Assembly (NCBI GenBank): GCA_023953905.1
Contig: JAMLJA010000002.1
Coordinates: forward strand, 322,465 to 386,464
From: Rhizobiaceae bacterium
GTDB taxonomy: Bacteria; Pseudomonadota; Alphaproteobacteria; Rhizobiales; Rhizobiaceae
DNA length: 64,000 nucleotides
Reading direction: 5' to 3'
Shown here piece by piece: positions 1 to 7,675 of the stretch (positions within the stretch are counted from its first letter, which is position 1; every line of letters starts with the position of its first letter). The notes under the pieces are model-generated. The model was not told the origin of the DNA and ran no database searches. It worked only from the letters and a program-made list of their open reading frames with translations. The translations under genes and the position numbers were made by a program.

Positions 1-72
1 CGGCAGTCCGATCGGCTTGATGATCTGGATCGCCATCAGGCCGAGGATGATCAGCGAGAGTATTTTGGACAT
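1..72 (-). CDS. Small hydrophobic membrane protein, N-terminal part only
   Basis: The reverse strand reads ATG at 72 and stays open to the window edge for 24 codons, giving MSKILSLIILGLMAIQIIKP then IGLP. This is one hydrophobic segment followed by a Gly-Leu-Pro turn. An AAAGGA ribosome site lies about 4 to 9 bases before the ATG. Short rhizobial membrane proteins of unknown role start this way, but too little is present to name a family. It is divergent from the propionyl-CoA synthetase gene. Confidence 0.6.
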   Translation of the reverse strand, partial: MSKILSLIILGLMAIQIIKPIGLP

Positions 73-230
73 CAGTCCTTTGATCAGGCGCGTCCCGTGC
101 TGTCAAAGATTTGTGTCGTAACCCAGCCGCCGCGGATACACATTTCTGGACAGTCGCGCCCCCACCCTTCGTCGGATGGACGCGCACGCCTCGCAGGCTT
201 AAAGCAGGTCCGCACCGGAGGGAGGGTTTC

Positions 231-2138
231 ATGGCATCGACCTATCACCAAGTCTATGGCGGCTGGAAAAGCGACCCTGAGCGATTCTGGGCCGAAGCGG
301 CAAAGGCCATCGACTGGTCCAGGCCGTGGGACAGCGTGTTCGACGCCGAAGCGGGCATGTATGGCCAATGGTTCGCAGGCGCGGAGTGCAACACCTGCCA
401 TAACGCCCTGGACAGACACGTTGCGGGCGGAAGAGCCGACCAGCTCGCGCTTATCTATGACAGTCCGATGGCCCAAGAGGTTAGGAAATACACCTATACC
501 GAGCTCAAGCGCGAGGTCGTCGCCCTTGCCTCGGTCATGAAGAACCAGGGCATCGCCAAGGGCGACCGTGTCATCATCTATATGCCAATGGTGCCCGAAG
601 CGGTGTTCGCCATGTTGGCATGCGCGCGGCTCGGTGCAATCCATTCGGTCGTGTTCGGCGGGTTCGCCGCTCGCGAACTGGCGACGCGTATCGACGATGC
701 GCGGCCAAAAATGATCATATCCGCCTCATGCGGCCTCGAACCGGGTCGCATCGTCGAGTACAAGCCGCTGCTCGACGGGGCCATCGAACTCGCAAAGTAC
801 AAGCCTGAGCGCTGCCTGGTGCTTCAGCGTGAGCAACGACGCTGCGATCTGGTCGAAGGCCGTGACCTTGACCTTGCGGACCAGATGGCGCGCGAACGCG
901 CGGCCGGGGCGAATGTCGATTGCGTGCCCGTGGCAGCGACAGACCCGCTCTATGTGCTCTATACCTCGGGCACGACGGGCCAGCCGAAAGGCGTGGTGCG
1001 CGATAATGGCGGACATATGGTGGCCCTGAAATGGTCCATGGAGAACGAATTCGGCGTCAAGCCGGGGGAAGTTTTCTGGGCAGCGTCAGATGTCGGTTGG
1101 GTCGTCGGCCATTCCTACATCGTCTACGCCCCGTTGCTGCATGGTTGCACCACGATCCTGTTCGAAGGAAAGCCGGTCGGCACGCCGGATCCGGGCACGT
1201 TCTGGCGGGTGATCGCCGATCACGGCGTCGTTTCCCTATTCACCGCGCCAACTGCTTTCCGCGCGATAAAGGGGCAGGATCCGGATGGTACTTTTATCCG
1301 GAAATATGATCTGTCTGGGTTGCGGGCGCTGTTTCTGGCGGGCGAGCGCGCCGATCCCCCGACCCTGGCCTGGGCCGAGGCGAAACTTGGCGTTCCGGTG
1401 ATCGATCACTGGTGGCAGACGGAGACCGGCCATCCCATCAGCCACAATCCGGTGGGCCTGGGTATGCTCCCCGTAAAACACGGCTCGCCCGGTGTTTCGA
1501 TGCCCGGCTTCGACGTCCAGGTTATTGACGATGCCGGCCACCCGGTTCCCCATGGCAAGATGGGCAATGTCGTCATCAAGCTGCCGCTCCCGCCAGGATG
1601 CCTGCCCACTCTGTGGCACGCAGACGACCGCTTTCGCGACGCTTACCTTGCGGAGTTTCCGGGCTACTACAAAACGGCCGATGCCGGCTATCTGGATGAT
1701 GACGGCTACCTCTTCATCATGGCCCGCACCGACGACATCATCAATGTCGCGGGACACCGGCTGTCCACTGGTGGGATGGAGGAGGTCGTGGCGGAACACC
1801 CGGATGTTGCCGAATGTGCCGTCGTTGGCATCGCAGACGCGGTCAAGGGGCAGATTCCCTGCGGCTTCGTCGTACTGAGTTCAGGACGCGACAGAGACGC
1901 GAACGAGCTGGAGCGCGAGATCGTCGCTCTCGTCCGCGACAAGATCGGCGCCGTTGCCGCCTTCAAGACAGTTATCCCGGTCAAACGACTGCCAAAGACG
2001 CGATCAGGAAAGATCCTGCGCGGCACAATCCAGAAGATCGCTGACAAGGAAGACTGGAAAATGCCCGCGACGATCGACGATCCGGCCATTCTGGATGAAA
2101 TCGGTGAGGCTTTGAGGAAGCACGGCATCGGCGTGTGA
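231..2138 (+). CDS. prpE: Propionyl-CoA synthetase (propionate-CoA ligase, PrpE family)
   Basis: AMP-forming acyl-CoA synthetase of 635 residues that activates propionate with ATP and CoA. The N-terminus (YHQVYGGWKSDPERFWAEAA, then FAGAECNTCHNALDRH) is the ACAS_N region typical of PrpE. The AMP-binding signature YTSGTTGQPKG is near residue 244, and the C-terminal PKTRSGKILRG near residue 590 holds the lysine that protein acetylases modify in this family. Start 231 was chosen over the upstream in-frame ATG at 111 because GGAGGGAGG lies just before it and the family begins here. No methylcitrate-cycle genes sit nearby. Acetyl-CoA synthetase is the main alternative, but the length and N-terminus favour PrpE. 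Confidence 0.9.
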   Translation: MASTYHQVYGGWKSDPERFWAEAAKAIDWSRPWDSVFDAEAGMYGQWFAGAECNTCHNALDRHVAGGRADQLALIYDSPMAQEVRKYTYTELKREVVALASVMKNQGIAKGDRVIIYMPMVPEAVFAMLACARLGAIHSVVFGGFAARELATRIDDARPKMIISASCGLEPGRIVEYKPLLDGAIELAKYKPERCLVLQREQRRCDLVEGRDLDLADQMARERAAGANVDCVPVAATDPLYVLYTSGTTGQPKGVVRDNGGHMVALKWSMENEFGVKPGEVFWAASDVGWVVGHSYIVYAPLLHGCTTILFEGKPVGTPDPGTFWRVIADHGVVSLFTAPTAFRAIKGQDPDGTFIRKYDLSGLRALFLAGERADPPTLAWAEAKLGVPVIDHWWQTETGHPISHNPVGLGMLPVKHGSPGVSMPGFDVQVIDDAGHPVPHGKMGNVVIKLPLPPGCLPTLWHADDRFRDAYLAEFPGYYKTADAGYLDDDGYLFIMARTDDIINVAGHRLSTGGMEEVVAEHPDVAECAVVGIADAVKGQIPCGFVVLSSGRDRDANELEREIVALVRDKIGAVAAFKTVIPVKRLPKTRSGKILRGTIQKIADKEDWKMPATIDDPAILDEIGEALRKHGIGV

Positions 2139-2198
2139 CCTTGCCAGACGACGATCGAAGATTGCGAACATAAGGGAAACGATGCTTCATGCGTCGCA

Positions 2199-4286
2199 AT
2201 GAACATTGCGCTTCGTGATTCGGCGGAACTTCCAGAACAGAGGGATTATCTGGCCCGGCTGAATGCCGAGCAGCGGTCAGCCGTGGAGCACGGTGGCGGG
2301 AAGATTTCCGGTCCGCTGCTGATCATCGCGGGGGCTGGTTCCGGCAAAACCAACACGCTCGCGCATCGGGTCGCTCATCTGCTCGTCAATGGAGCCGATC
2401 CCCGTCGCATACTGCTGATGACCTTTTCCCGTCGCGCGGCGTCTGAAATGACGCGGCGCGTCGAGCGGATCGCCGCCGACGTCCTTGGCGACAAGGCAGC
2501 GGTCCTGACACAGGGGCTGAGCTGGGCGGGAACGTTCCACTCCATCGGCTCGCGCCTGCTGCGCGACTACGCGCTGGAAATCGGCCTCGACGTTGCCTTC
2601 ACCATCCACGATCGCGAGGATTCCGCCGACCTGATGGGGCTGGTCAGGCACGAGCTCGGCATGACCAAGACAGAAAGCCGCTTTCCAGCCAAAGGCACCT
2701 GTCTCGCGATCTACTCGCGCGCGGTGAACGCCGAGAGCGAGCTGGCCCCGGTGGTGGCCCGCTACTTTCCGTGGTGTGTCGGGTGGGTAGACGAGTTGAA
2801 CCGGCTCTTTGCCGCCTATGTGGAGGCCAAACAGGCCCAGAACGTGCTCGACTACGACGATCTGCTGCTCTATTGGGCGCAGATGTCGGAGGAGCCGGCA
2901 ATCGCAGCGCATCTGTCCGCGCGGTTCGACCATATCCTCGTCGACGAGTATCAGGATACCAACCGGCTTCAGGCCTCTATCCTGACCGCGCTGAAACCGG
3001 ACGGGCGCGGCCTGACCGTCGTCGGCGACGATGCGCAGTCGATCTACTCGTTCCGCGCCGCCGAAATACGCAATATTCTCGACTTCCCGAAACTCTTCGA
3101 GGAGCCGGCACGGATAGTCACTCTCGATCGCAACTATCGCTCGACCGAGACCATATTGGCGGCGGCAAACGCTGTTATCGGACAAGCGGAAGAGCGGTTC
3201 ACAAAGAACCTCTGGACTGAGCGCCGGTCGCAGGAAAAGCCCCAGCTCGTCGCTGTGCGCGATGAGGCCGAGCAGGCCAGCTACATATGCGAGAAGGTGC
3301 TGGAAGCGCGCGAGGAAAACACGCTGCTGAAGGAGCAGGCCGTGCTGTTCCGCGCATCGCATCATTCCGGCCCTCTGGAAATCGAGCTCACGCGCCGAAA
3401 CATTCCTTTCGTGAAATTTGGCGGACTGAAATTCCTCGACGCGGCACATGTGAAAGACGTTCTTGCCGTCCTGAAGCTGGCAGAAAACTTCCGCGACCGC
3501 GTCGCGGCATTTCGCGTGCTCCAGCTTCTGCCGGGTGTCGGTCCATCCATGGCGGGCCAAGTGGCCGACTCCATGGATCGCGCGCTTGATCCCGCGATGG
3601 CGCTCGCCGCTTTCCCCGTTCCGGCGCGCGCAGCGAGTGACTGGCGGGGCTTCGTGGACATGTTTTCCGAGATCAGACGCTCGTCGTCATGGCCCACGGA
3701 TCTGGAACGCGTGCGCCTCTGGTACGAGCCACATCTGGAGCGAATTCACGAGAACGCTCAGACACGGCGCGCGGACCTCATCCAACTTGAACAGATCGCT
3801 ACTGGTTATATTTCGCGCGAGCGGTTCCTGACGGACCTGACGCTCGACCCGCCAGATGCCACGAGCGCAGAAGCCGGACCACCGCTTCTGGACGATGACT
3901 ATCTCATCCTGTCCACCATCCACTCGTCCAAGGGGCAGGAATGGTCGCGCGTATTCCTGCTCAACGCAGTTGACGGCTGCATTCCCTCGGATCTGGCTGC
4001 AGGTGAACGCGAGGAGATCGAGGAAGAGCGCCGGCTGCTCTACGTTGCCATGACCAGGGCGAAGGATTCGCTGCATCTCGTGACCCCGCAGCGCTTCTAT
4101 CCAAGCGGACAGATGGCGCGCGGCGACCGGCATCTCTACGCCTCCCGCACCCGTTTCATTGCAGATCACATGCTTGGTACTTTCGAGCGCGTGTCCTGGC
4201 CACCGCCGACGCAATCGCCGGAGCGCGCGCCGCAGCCCGACGTGCGTATCGATCTCAAGAGCCGAATGCGCGGCATGTGGCGCTGA
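2199..4286 (+). CDS. UvrD/PcrA-like superfamily I ATP-dependent DNA helicase
   Basis: A 3'-to-5' DNA helicase of 695 residues for repair or replication restart. All SF1A motifs are visible: Walker A AGAGSGKT near residue 45, TFSRRAASEM (motif Ia), VDEYQDTN (II) near 247, VVGDDAQSIYSFR (III), LDRNYRS (IV), TIHSSKGQEWSRVFLLN (V) and RRLLYVAMTRAKDSLHL (VI). Motif Ia has SRRAAS where UvrD and PcrA usually have TNKAA. It lacks the C-terminal extension of true UvrD and looks like the roughly 690-residue accessory helicase seen in rhizobia. The ribosome site is weak. A 6-codon reading frame starts at 2182 and its stop overlaps the helicase ATG. It stands alone, 60 bases after prpE. Confidence 0.9.
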   Translation: MNIALRDSAELPEQRDYLARLNAEQRSAVEHGGGKISGPLLIIAGAGSGKTNTLAHRVAHLLVNGADPRRILLMTFSRRAASEMTRRVERIAADVLGDKAAVLTQGLSWAGTFHSIGSRLLRDYALEIGLDVAFTIHDREDSADLMGLVRHELGMTKTESRFPAKGTCLAIYSRAVNAESELAPVVARYFPWCVGWVDELNRLFAAYVEAKQAQNVLDYDDLLLYWAQMSEEPAIAAHLSARFDHILVDEYQDTNRLQASILTALKPDGRGLTVVGDDAQSIYSFRAAEIRNILDFPKLFEEPARIVTLDRNYRSTETILAAANAVIGQAEERFTKNLWTERRSQEKPQLVAVRDEAEQASYICEKVLEAREENTLLKEQAVLFRASHHSGPLEIELTRRNIPFVKFGGLKFLDAAHVKDVLAVLKLAENFRDRVAAFRVLQLLPGVGPSMAGQVADSMDRALDPAMALAAFPVPARAASDWRGFVDMFSEIRRSSSWPTDLERVRLWYEPHLERIHENAQTRRADLIQLEQIATGYISRERFLTDLTLDPPDATSAEAGPPLLDDDYLILSTIHSSKGQEWSRVFLLNAVDGCIPSDLAAGEREEIEEERRLLYVAMTRAKDSLHLVTPQRFYPSGQMARGDRHLYASRTRFIADHMLGTFERVSWPPPTQSPERAPQPDVRIDLKSRMRGMWR

Positions 4287-4405
4287 CGCTGTCGTCTGCG
4301 GCAAGGTCACGACACTGCGCGAATATTTCTGGCGCACATTGACCTGTCAGACCGTTTTCGCCAGTGTCCGCTCGAATTGTGCAATGCGATACACGGAGCG
4401 GCCAG

Positions 4406-5194
4406 ATGGCTCTGGATGGCAAGACGGCGATCGTGACGGGCGCGGCAAGCGGCATCGGCTATGCGATAGCCGAGCGACTTCTTCGCGAGGGGGCAAAGGT
4501 CGTGATCGCCGATATCGACCAGGCCAAGGGTGAGAAAGCCGAGGCGGATCTCGGGACACTCGGACCAGCATGTTTCGTGCGGACCGACGTTTCCAGAAGG
4601 CTCGATGCCCACAATCTGGTTGCCGCCACCGTCGATGCGTTCGGTGACATTGACGTTCTGATCAACAATGCCGGTGTCGTTCACGGCGCTGATTTCCTCG
4701 ACCTCAAGGAAGAGGATTTCAACCATGTGCTCGACGTCAATCTGAAAGGGTCGTTTCTCGTCGGTCAGACCGTCGCCCGCCACATGGTCGATAAGATCGA
4801 GCGCGGCGGCAGTGCAGGCGTCATCGTCAACATGTCGTCCATCAACGCACTCGTGGCTATCCCCAACCAGACTGCCTACTCGATCTCGAAAGGTGGCGTG
4901 AACCAGTTGACCCGTGTGATGGCATTGTCGCTCGCGCCATACGGAATTCGTGTCAATGCAATCGGTCCGGGCTCGATCATTACCGACATGCTGTCATCGG
5001 TGAACGACGATTCCGCCGCAAGAACACGCATCCTCTCGCGCACCCCTCTGGGCCGCGTCGGCGAGCCATCCGAGATCGCGTCAATTGCCGCATTTCTGGC
5101 ATCAGATGAGGCGAGCTATATCACCGGCCAGACCATCTACGCCGATGGTGGCCGCCTGCCGCTCAATTACACCGTGCCTGTGAAGAACGCCTGA
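4406..5194 (+). CDS. Short-chain dehydrogenase/reductase (classical SDR)
   Basis: A 262-residue NAD(P)-dependent oxidoreductase. It has the cofactor motif TGAASGIG near residue 12, NNAG in the middle, the catalytic Ser in NMSSINA, and the YSISK active-site pair. An acidic residue after the second beta strand (IADIDQ) favours NAD(H). The C-terminus has the usual SYITGQTIYADGG ending. Start 4406 has CGGAG upstream; an in-frame ATG at 4364 has none. The substrate cannot be read from sequence. Sugar-alcohol or glucose dehydrogenase types are closest in style, which would suit the sugar importer that follows. That link is only a guess. Confidence 0.85.
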   Translation: MALDGKTAIVTGAASGIGYAIAERLLREGAKVVIADIDQAKGEKAEADLGTLGPACFVRTDVSRRLDAHNLVAATVDAFGDIDVLINNAGVVHGADFLDLKEEDFNHVLDVNLKGSFLVGQTVARHMVDKIERGGSAGVIVNMSSINALVAIPNQTAYSISKGGVNQLTRVMALSLAPYGIRVNAIGPGSIITDMLSSVNDDSAARTRILSRTPLGRVGEPSEIASIAAFLASDEASYITGQTIYADGGRLPLNYTVPVKNA

Positions 5195-5203
5195 AACGCC
5201 TGC

Positions 5204-5230
5204 GCTCCTGACGCATTGCTGTCAGCAGGA
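5204..5230. repeat. Inverted-repeat element, copy A
   Basis: A 27-base element that begins GCTCCTGAC and, after a short spacer, continues TGCTGTCAG. CTGAC and GTCAG form the inverted halves. A second copy at 5457-5483 matches at 20 of 27 positions counted by eye. The pair brackets the small DUF1127-like gene, and this copy lies about 45 bases before its start. It could be an operator for the neighbouring WYL regulator or the remains of a small repeat. Confidence 0.5.
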
Positions 5231-5275
5231 CTATGCGATTGTGGCTTCCTGAGAGAGCAGAGGAGCCAACCAATC

Positions 5276-5443
5276 ATGAACCTGTTTGCACCATTCCGCA
5301 GCGTCCAGCGCTATGCCGGCAAGATAAGGACGATCCGCAGCGAAATTCGTACGGAACGTTTCATGAACTCTTTGTCGGAGAGTATCCGCAAAGATGTCGG
5401 CTGGCCGGATCACTATCAGCGGCGGGGCGGCCCTCGCCGATGA
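5276..5443 (+). CDS. DUF1127-like small basic protein
   Basis: A 55-residue Arg-rich peptide starting MNLFAPFRSVQRYAGKIRT and containing FMNSLSESIRKDVGWPDHY. The N-terminal MNLF..FR..QRY and the short helical C-terminal half match the DUF1127 small proteins of rhizobia. Some relatives are known to act in RNA turnover, phosphate metabolism or stress responses. The start has GAGGAG about 10 bases upstream; a longer in-frame start at 5216 has no ribosome site. It sits alone between two inverted-repeat elements and ahead of a WYL regulator. Confidence 0.65.
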   Translation: MNLFAPFRSVQRYAGKIRTIRSEIRTERFMNSLSESIRKDVGWPDHYQRRGGPRR

Positions 5444-5456
5444 CCTGCGTCGAGCG

Positions 5457-5483
5457 GCTCCTGACAATATGCTGTCAGGAGCC
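5457..5483. repeat. Inverted-repeat element, copy B (11-bp perfect hairpin)
   Basis: GGCTCCTGACA at 5456-5466 and TGTCAGGAGCC at 5473-5483 are perfect inverted arms around a 6-base loop. It lies 13 bases after the stop of the DUF1127-like gene, so it may end that transcript, although no strong T-run follows. The same core occurs at 5204-5230, which a plain terminator would not explain. Confidence 0.6.
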
Positions 5484-5677
5484 TTGTGCAATAGATCACA
5501 TCGGAGTGATGATTGCCGCGGACATATGGCACGACCGTTCGACCCTTGGTGACGACGTGGTTGTGTCCTACCGTGAGAGACGCAACAGCGGTCTACGCGT
5601 TGCGGCCTTGACCGGAAGAAAGTGCACAAAAGCGCCCGAGCTTTCGGGATCGGGCAAGCCAGCGACAGGATTGAGGC

Positions 5678-6400
5678 ATGCGACGCGCCGACCGACTGTT
5701 TCAGATTGTGCAGCATCTGCGAGGCGGGCGCCTTGTCACCGCACAGAAGCTCGGCACGTGGCTCGAGGTTTCCGAGCGCACCATCTACCGGGACATCGCC
5801 GACCTTCAGTCGACCGGGGTTCCGATCGATGGAGAGGCCGGCGTCGGCTATATGATGAGGGAGGGTTTCGACCTTCCACCGCTCATGTTTACCCGTGACG
5901 AAATTGTCGCGCTGGTCGCCGGCGCGCGCATGGTCCGTGCCTTTGGCGGAGCCACGATGGCACGCGCGGCGGAAGAAGCACTGGTCAAGATCGGCTCGGT
6001 TCTGCCGGACAGCGAGAAGGATCGCATCTCGCGCACCGAGATCCACGCGCCGATGTATGTGGTGAGCGACGCCGCTCGCGCCGCTATAGATCTGATCGAG
6101 CGCGCCATCGAGAAGCGGCAGGTGCTGACGCTGGACTATAGCGACGAGGCCGGGCGAGGCTCGCTTCGCGATGTTCGCCCCCTGGGACTCTGGTTCTGGG
6201 GCAGGGTCTGGACCCTCGTCGGGTGGTGCGAGATGCGCGGCGATTTTCGCGCGTTCCGCATCGACCGGATCAGCGAAGTTCGCTCCGCGGAGCGCAGCTT
6301 CAAGCCCGAGCGGGGCAAGCAGCTCGCTGACTTCTATCGAACGGTCGAGCGCAACGAAGGCATGATGCACGCGTCCGACCAGCGCAGCCTGAGCGGCTGA
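5678..6400 (+). CDS. HTH/WYL-domain transcriptional regulator (YafY type)
   Basis: A 240-residue DNA-binding protein. Residues 1-60 are a DeoR-like winged helix (LVTAQKLGTWLEVSERTIYRD), followed by the GYMMREGFDLPPLMFTRDEI linker typical of YafY proteins. A WYL ligand-binding region follows (LRDVRPLGLWFWGRVWTLVG, then FRAFRIDRISEV). The W-Y-L core is altered to LWFWGR, as in many YafY homologues. WYL regulators often sense nucleic-acid or small-molecule ligands. Likely targets are the adjacent small gene or the importer downstream; neither is proven. The start is the only in-frame ATG before the HTH. Confidence 0.85.
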   Translation: MRRADRLFQIVQHLRGGRLVTAQKLGTWLEVSERTIYRDIADLQSTGVPIDGEAGVGYMMREGFDLPPLMFTRDEIVALVAGARMVRAFGGATMARAAEEALVKIGSVLPDSEKDRISRTEIHAPMYVVSDAARAAIDLIERAIEKRQVLTLDYSDEAGRGSLRDVRPLGLWFWGRVWTLVGWCEMRGDFRAFRIDRISEVRSAERSFKPERGKQLADFYRTVERNEGMMHASDQRSLSG

Positions 6401-6490
6401 ACCCAGCGAACCGCCCGATAGGCATCCGAATCCCATCGACGGCCGCAGTTGAGGCGCCGTAACCGCTTCACTCGGCGGAAAAACCTTGCG

Positions 6491-6500
6491 CAAACGTTTG
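6491..6500. promoter_or_regulatory. Putative LacI-family operator of the sugar importer operon
   Basis: CAAACGTTTG is a perfect 10-base palindrome with the central CG typical of LacI/GalR operators. It lies 72 bases before the binding-protein start. The operon ends in a LacI-type regulator gene, so self-regulation by that protein is the simplest reading. Confidence 0.65.
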
Positions 6501-6572
6501 GCCTTGGCTAGCTTTCGAGAACCGGCGCTGATGGAGGATCAGCGACCCACCGGCTAAAGGGAGGAGACTTTT

Positions 6573-7517
6573 ATGAACAGACGTGTGTTTCTGCTGTCGT
6601 CGGCTGCCACGGCGTTGGTGCTTGCTGCGCCTATGGCATTCGCGCAAGACAAACTGACCATTCTTGGTTCCGTGCCGAGCCTGAGCTTTCCCTTCTTCGT
6701 TCACATGTTGAACCAGATCAAGGCTGAAGCGCAGGCTCAAGACGTCAACATCATCGAGAGCGACGGTCAGAATTCGGCACCAAAGCAGACCGCGGACATC
6801 GAGTCGGCGATCGTGCAGAAAGTCAACGCCATCGTCATCTCGCCGCTTGACGTAAATGCGCTCGCTCCAGCGGTCGAGCAGGCGGTGCAGGCAGGTATAC
6901 CGGTCGTCACGATCGACCGTCGCGTGGACGGGGTGGAAGGCATCCTCGCCCATGTTGGAGCAGACAACGTCAAGGGCGGCGAAGCCGAAGCGCAGGCGGT
7001 GATCGATGCATTCCCGGATGGCGCCAAGATTTTCCACCTGCAGGGTCAGCCCGGCGCGGGACCTGCCATCGATCGCAACAAGGGCGTGCACAACGTCATT
7101 GATCCGGTCAAGGACAAGTATCAGATCATCTTCGAGCAGACCGCAAACTTTGCCCGCGCCGAAGGCCTGTCGGTCACCGAGGCTGGTCTTGCCGCCAATG
7201 GCAAGCCGGATGCCATCATCTGCGCAAACGACGACATGGCCCTTGGCGCCATGGAAGCCTGTGCGGCCCGCGGCTTCAACGACGTCAAGATCTATGGCTT
7301 CGACGCGTTGCCGGAGGCCCTTGCAGCCGTCCGTGACGGCAAGCTGGCAGGCACGGTCGAACAGTTCCCCGGTGAGCAGTCTCGTACCGCTGTCCGGATT
7401 GCAGTTGCCTATGCCAAGGACAAGACCGAGCCGAAGGAGAAGCTCGTTCTCCTGACACCTATCGTCATTGGCAAGGACAATCTCGACAAGGCCGAGCGCC
7501 TGGGCGAAGCCGGCTAA
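6573..7517 (+). CDS. Sugar ABC transporter periplasmic substrate-binding protein
   Basis: A 314-residue ribose/galactose-type binding protein (Peripla_BP_4). Residues 1-24 form a Sec signal peptide ending AFAQ. The core has IIESDGQNSAPKQ, the ligand-contact segment VVTIDRRVDG, and ICANDDMALGAMEA near the hinge. It should capture a sugar or polyol in the periplasm and deliver it to the permease at 9250. The start has GGGAGGAG 8 to 10 bases upstream. It is first in the operon, behind a LacI-like operator, and is followed by a strong hairpin that may raise its mRNA level above that of the membrane components. The substrate cannot be told from sequence. Confidence 0.9.
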   Translation: MNRRVFLLSSAATALVLAAPMAFAQDKLTILGSVPSLSFPFFVHMLNQIKAEAQAQDVNIIESDGQNSAPKQTADIESAIVQKVNAIVISPLDVNALAPAVEQAVQAGIPVVTIDRRVDGVEGILAHVGADNVKGGEAEAQAVIDAFPDGAKIFHLQGQPGAGPAIDRNKGVHNVIDPVKDKYQIIFEQTANFARAEGLSVTEAGLAANGKPDAIICANDDMALGAMEACAARGFNDVKIYGFDALPEALAAVRDGKLAGTVEQFPGEQSRTAVRIAVAYAKDKTEPKEKLVLLTPIVIGKDNLDKAERLGEAG

Positions 7518-7542
7518 GTCCGCGCCCTTGAGGCAATGATCA

Positions 7543-7577
7543 GCGCGGCCGCGCGACAACCAGATACGCGGCCGCGC
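7543..7577 (+). promoter_or_regulatory. Intercistronic stem-loop between binding protein and ATPase genes
   Basis: GCGCGGCCGCG at 7543-7553 pairs perfectly with CGCGGCCGCGC at 7567-7577 across 13 bases. It starts 25 bases after the binding-protein stop. No T-run follows, so it looks more like an mRNA-stabilising element than a full terminator. Such elements are common after periplasmic binding-protein genes. Confidence 0.65.
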
Positions 7578-7675
7578 CACATTCCGATCAACTCGATACC
7601 CGGTTGCCCAGGCATCTGGCCGACGCACGCGTCACGCTGGAAGACCTTTGGCAATGTGCGAACAGGGAGTGGTGC

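Noticed and set aside
2277..3560. Long open frame on the minus strand opposite the helicase
   Set aside because: It is fully antisense to a helicase with every SF1 motif and has no recognisable domain. High GC content keeps antisense frames open.
5231..6493. 420-codon frame on the minus strand across the DUF1127 and WYL genes
   Set aside because: Composition is Arg/Ala/His-rich without domains, and it covers two better-supported genes and the 27-base elements.
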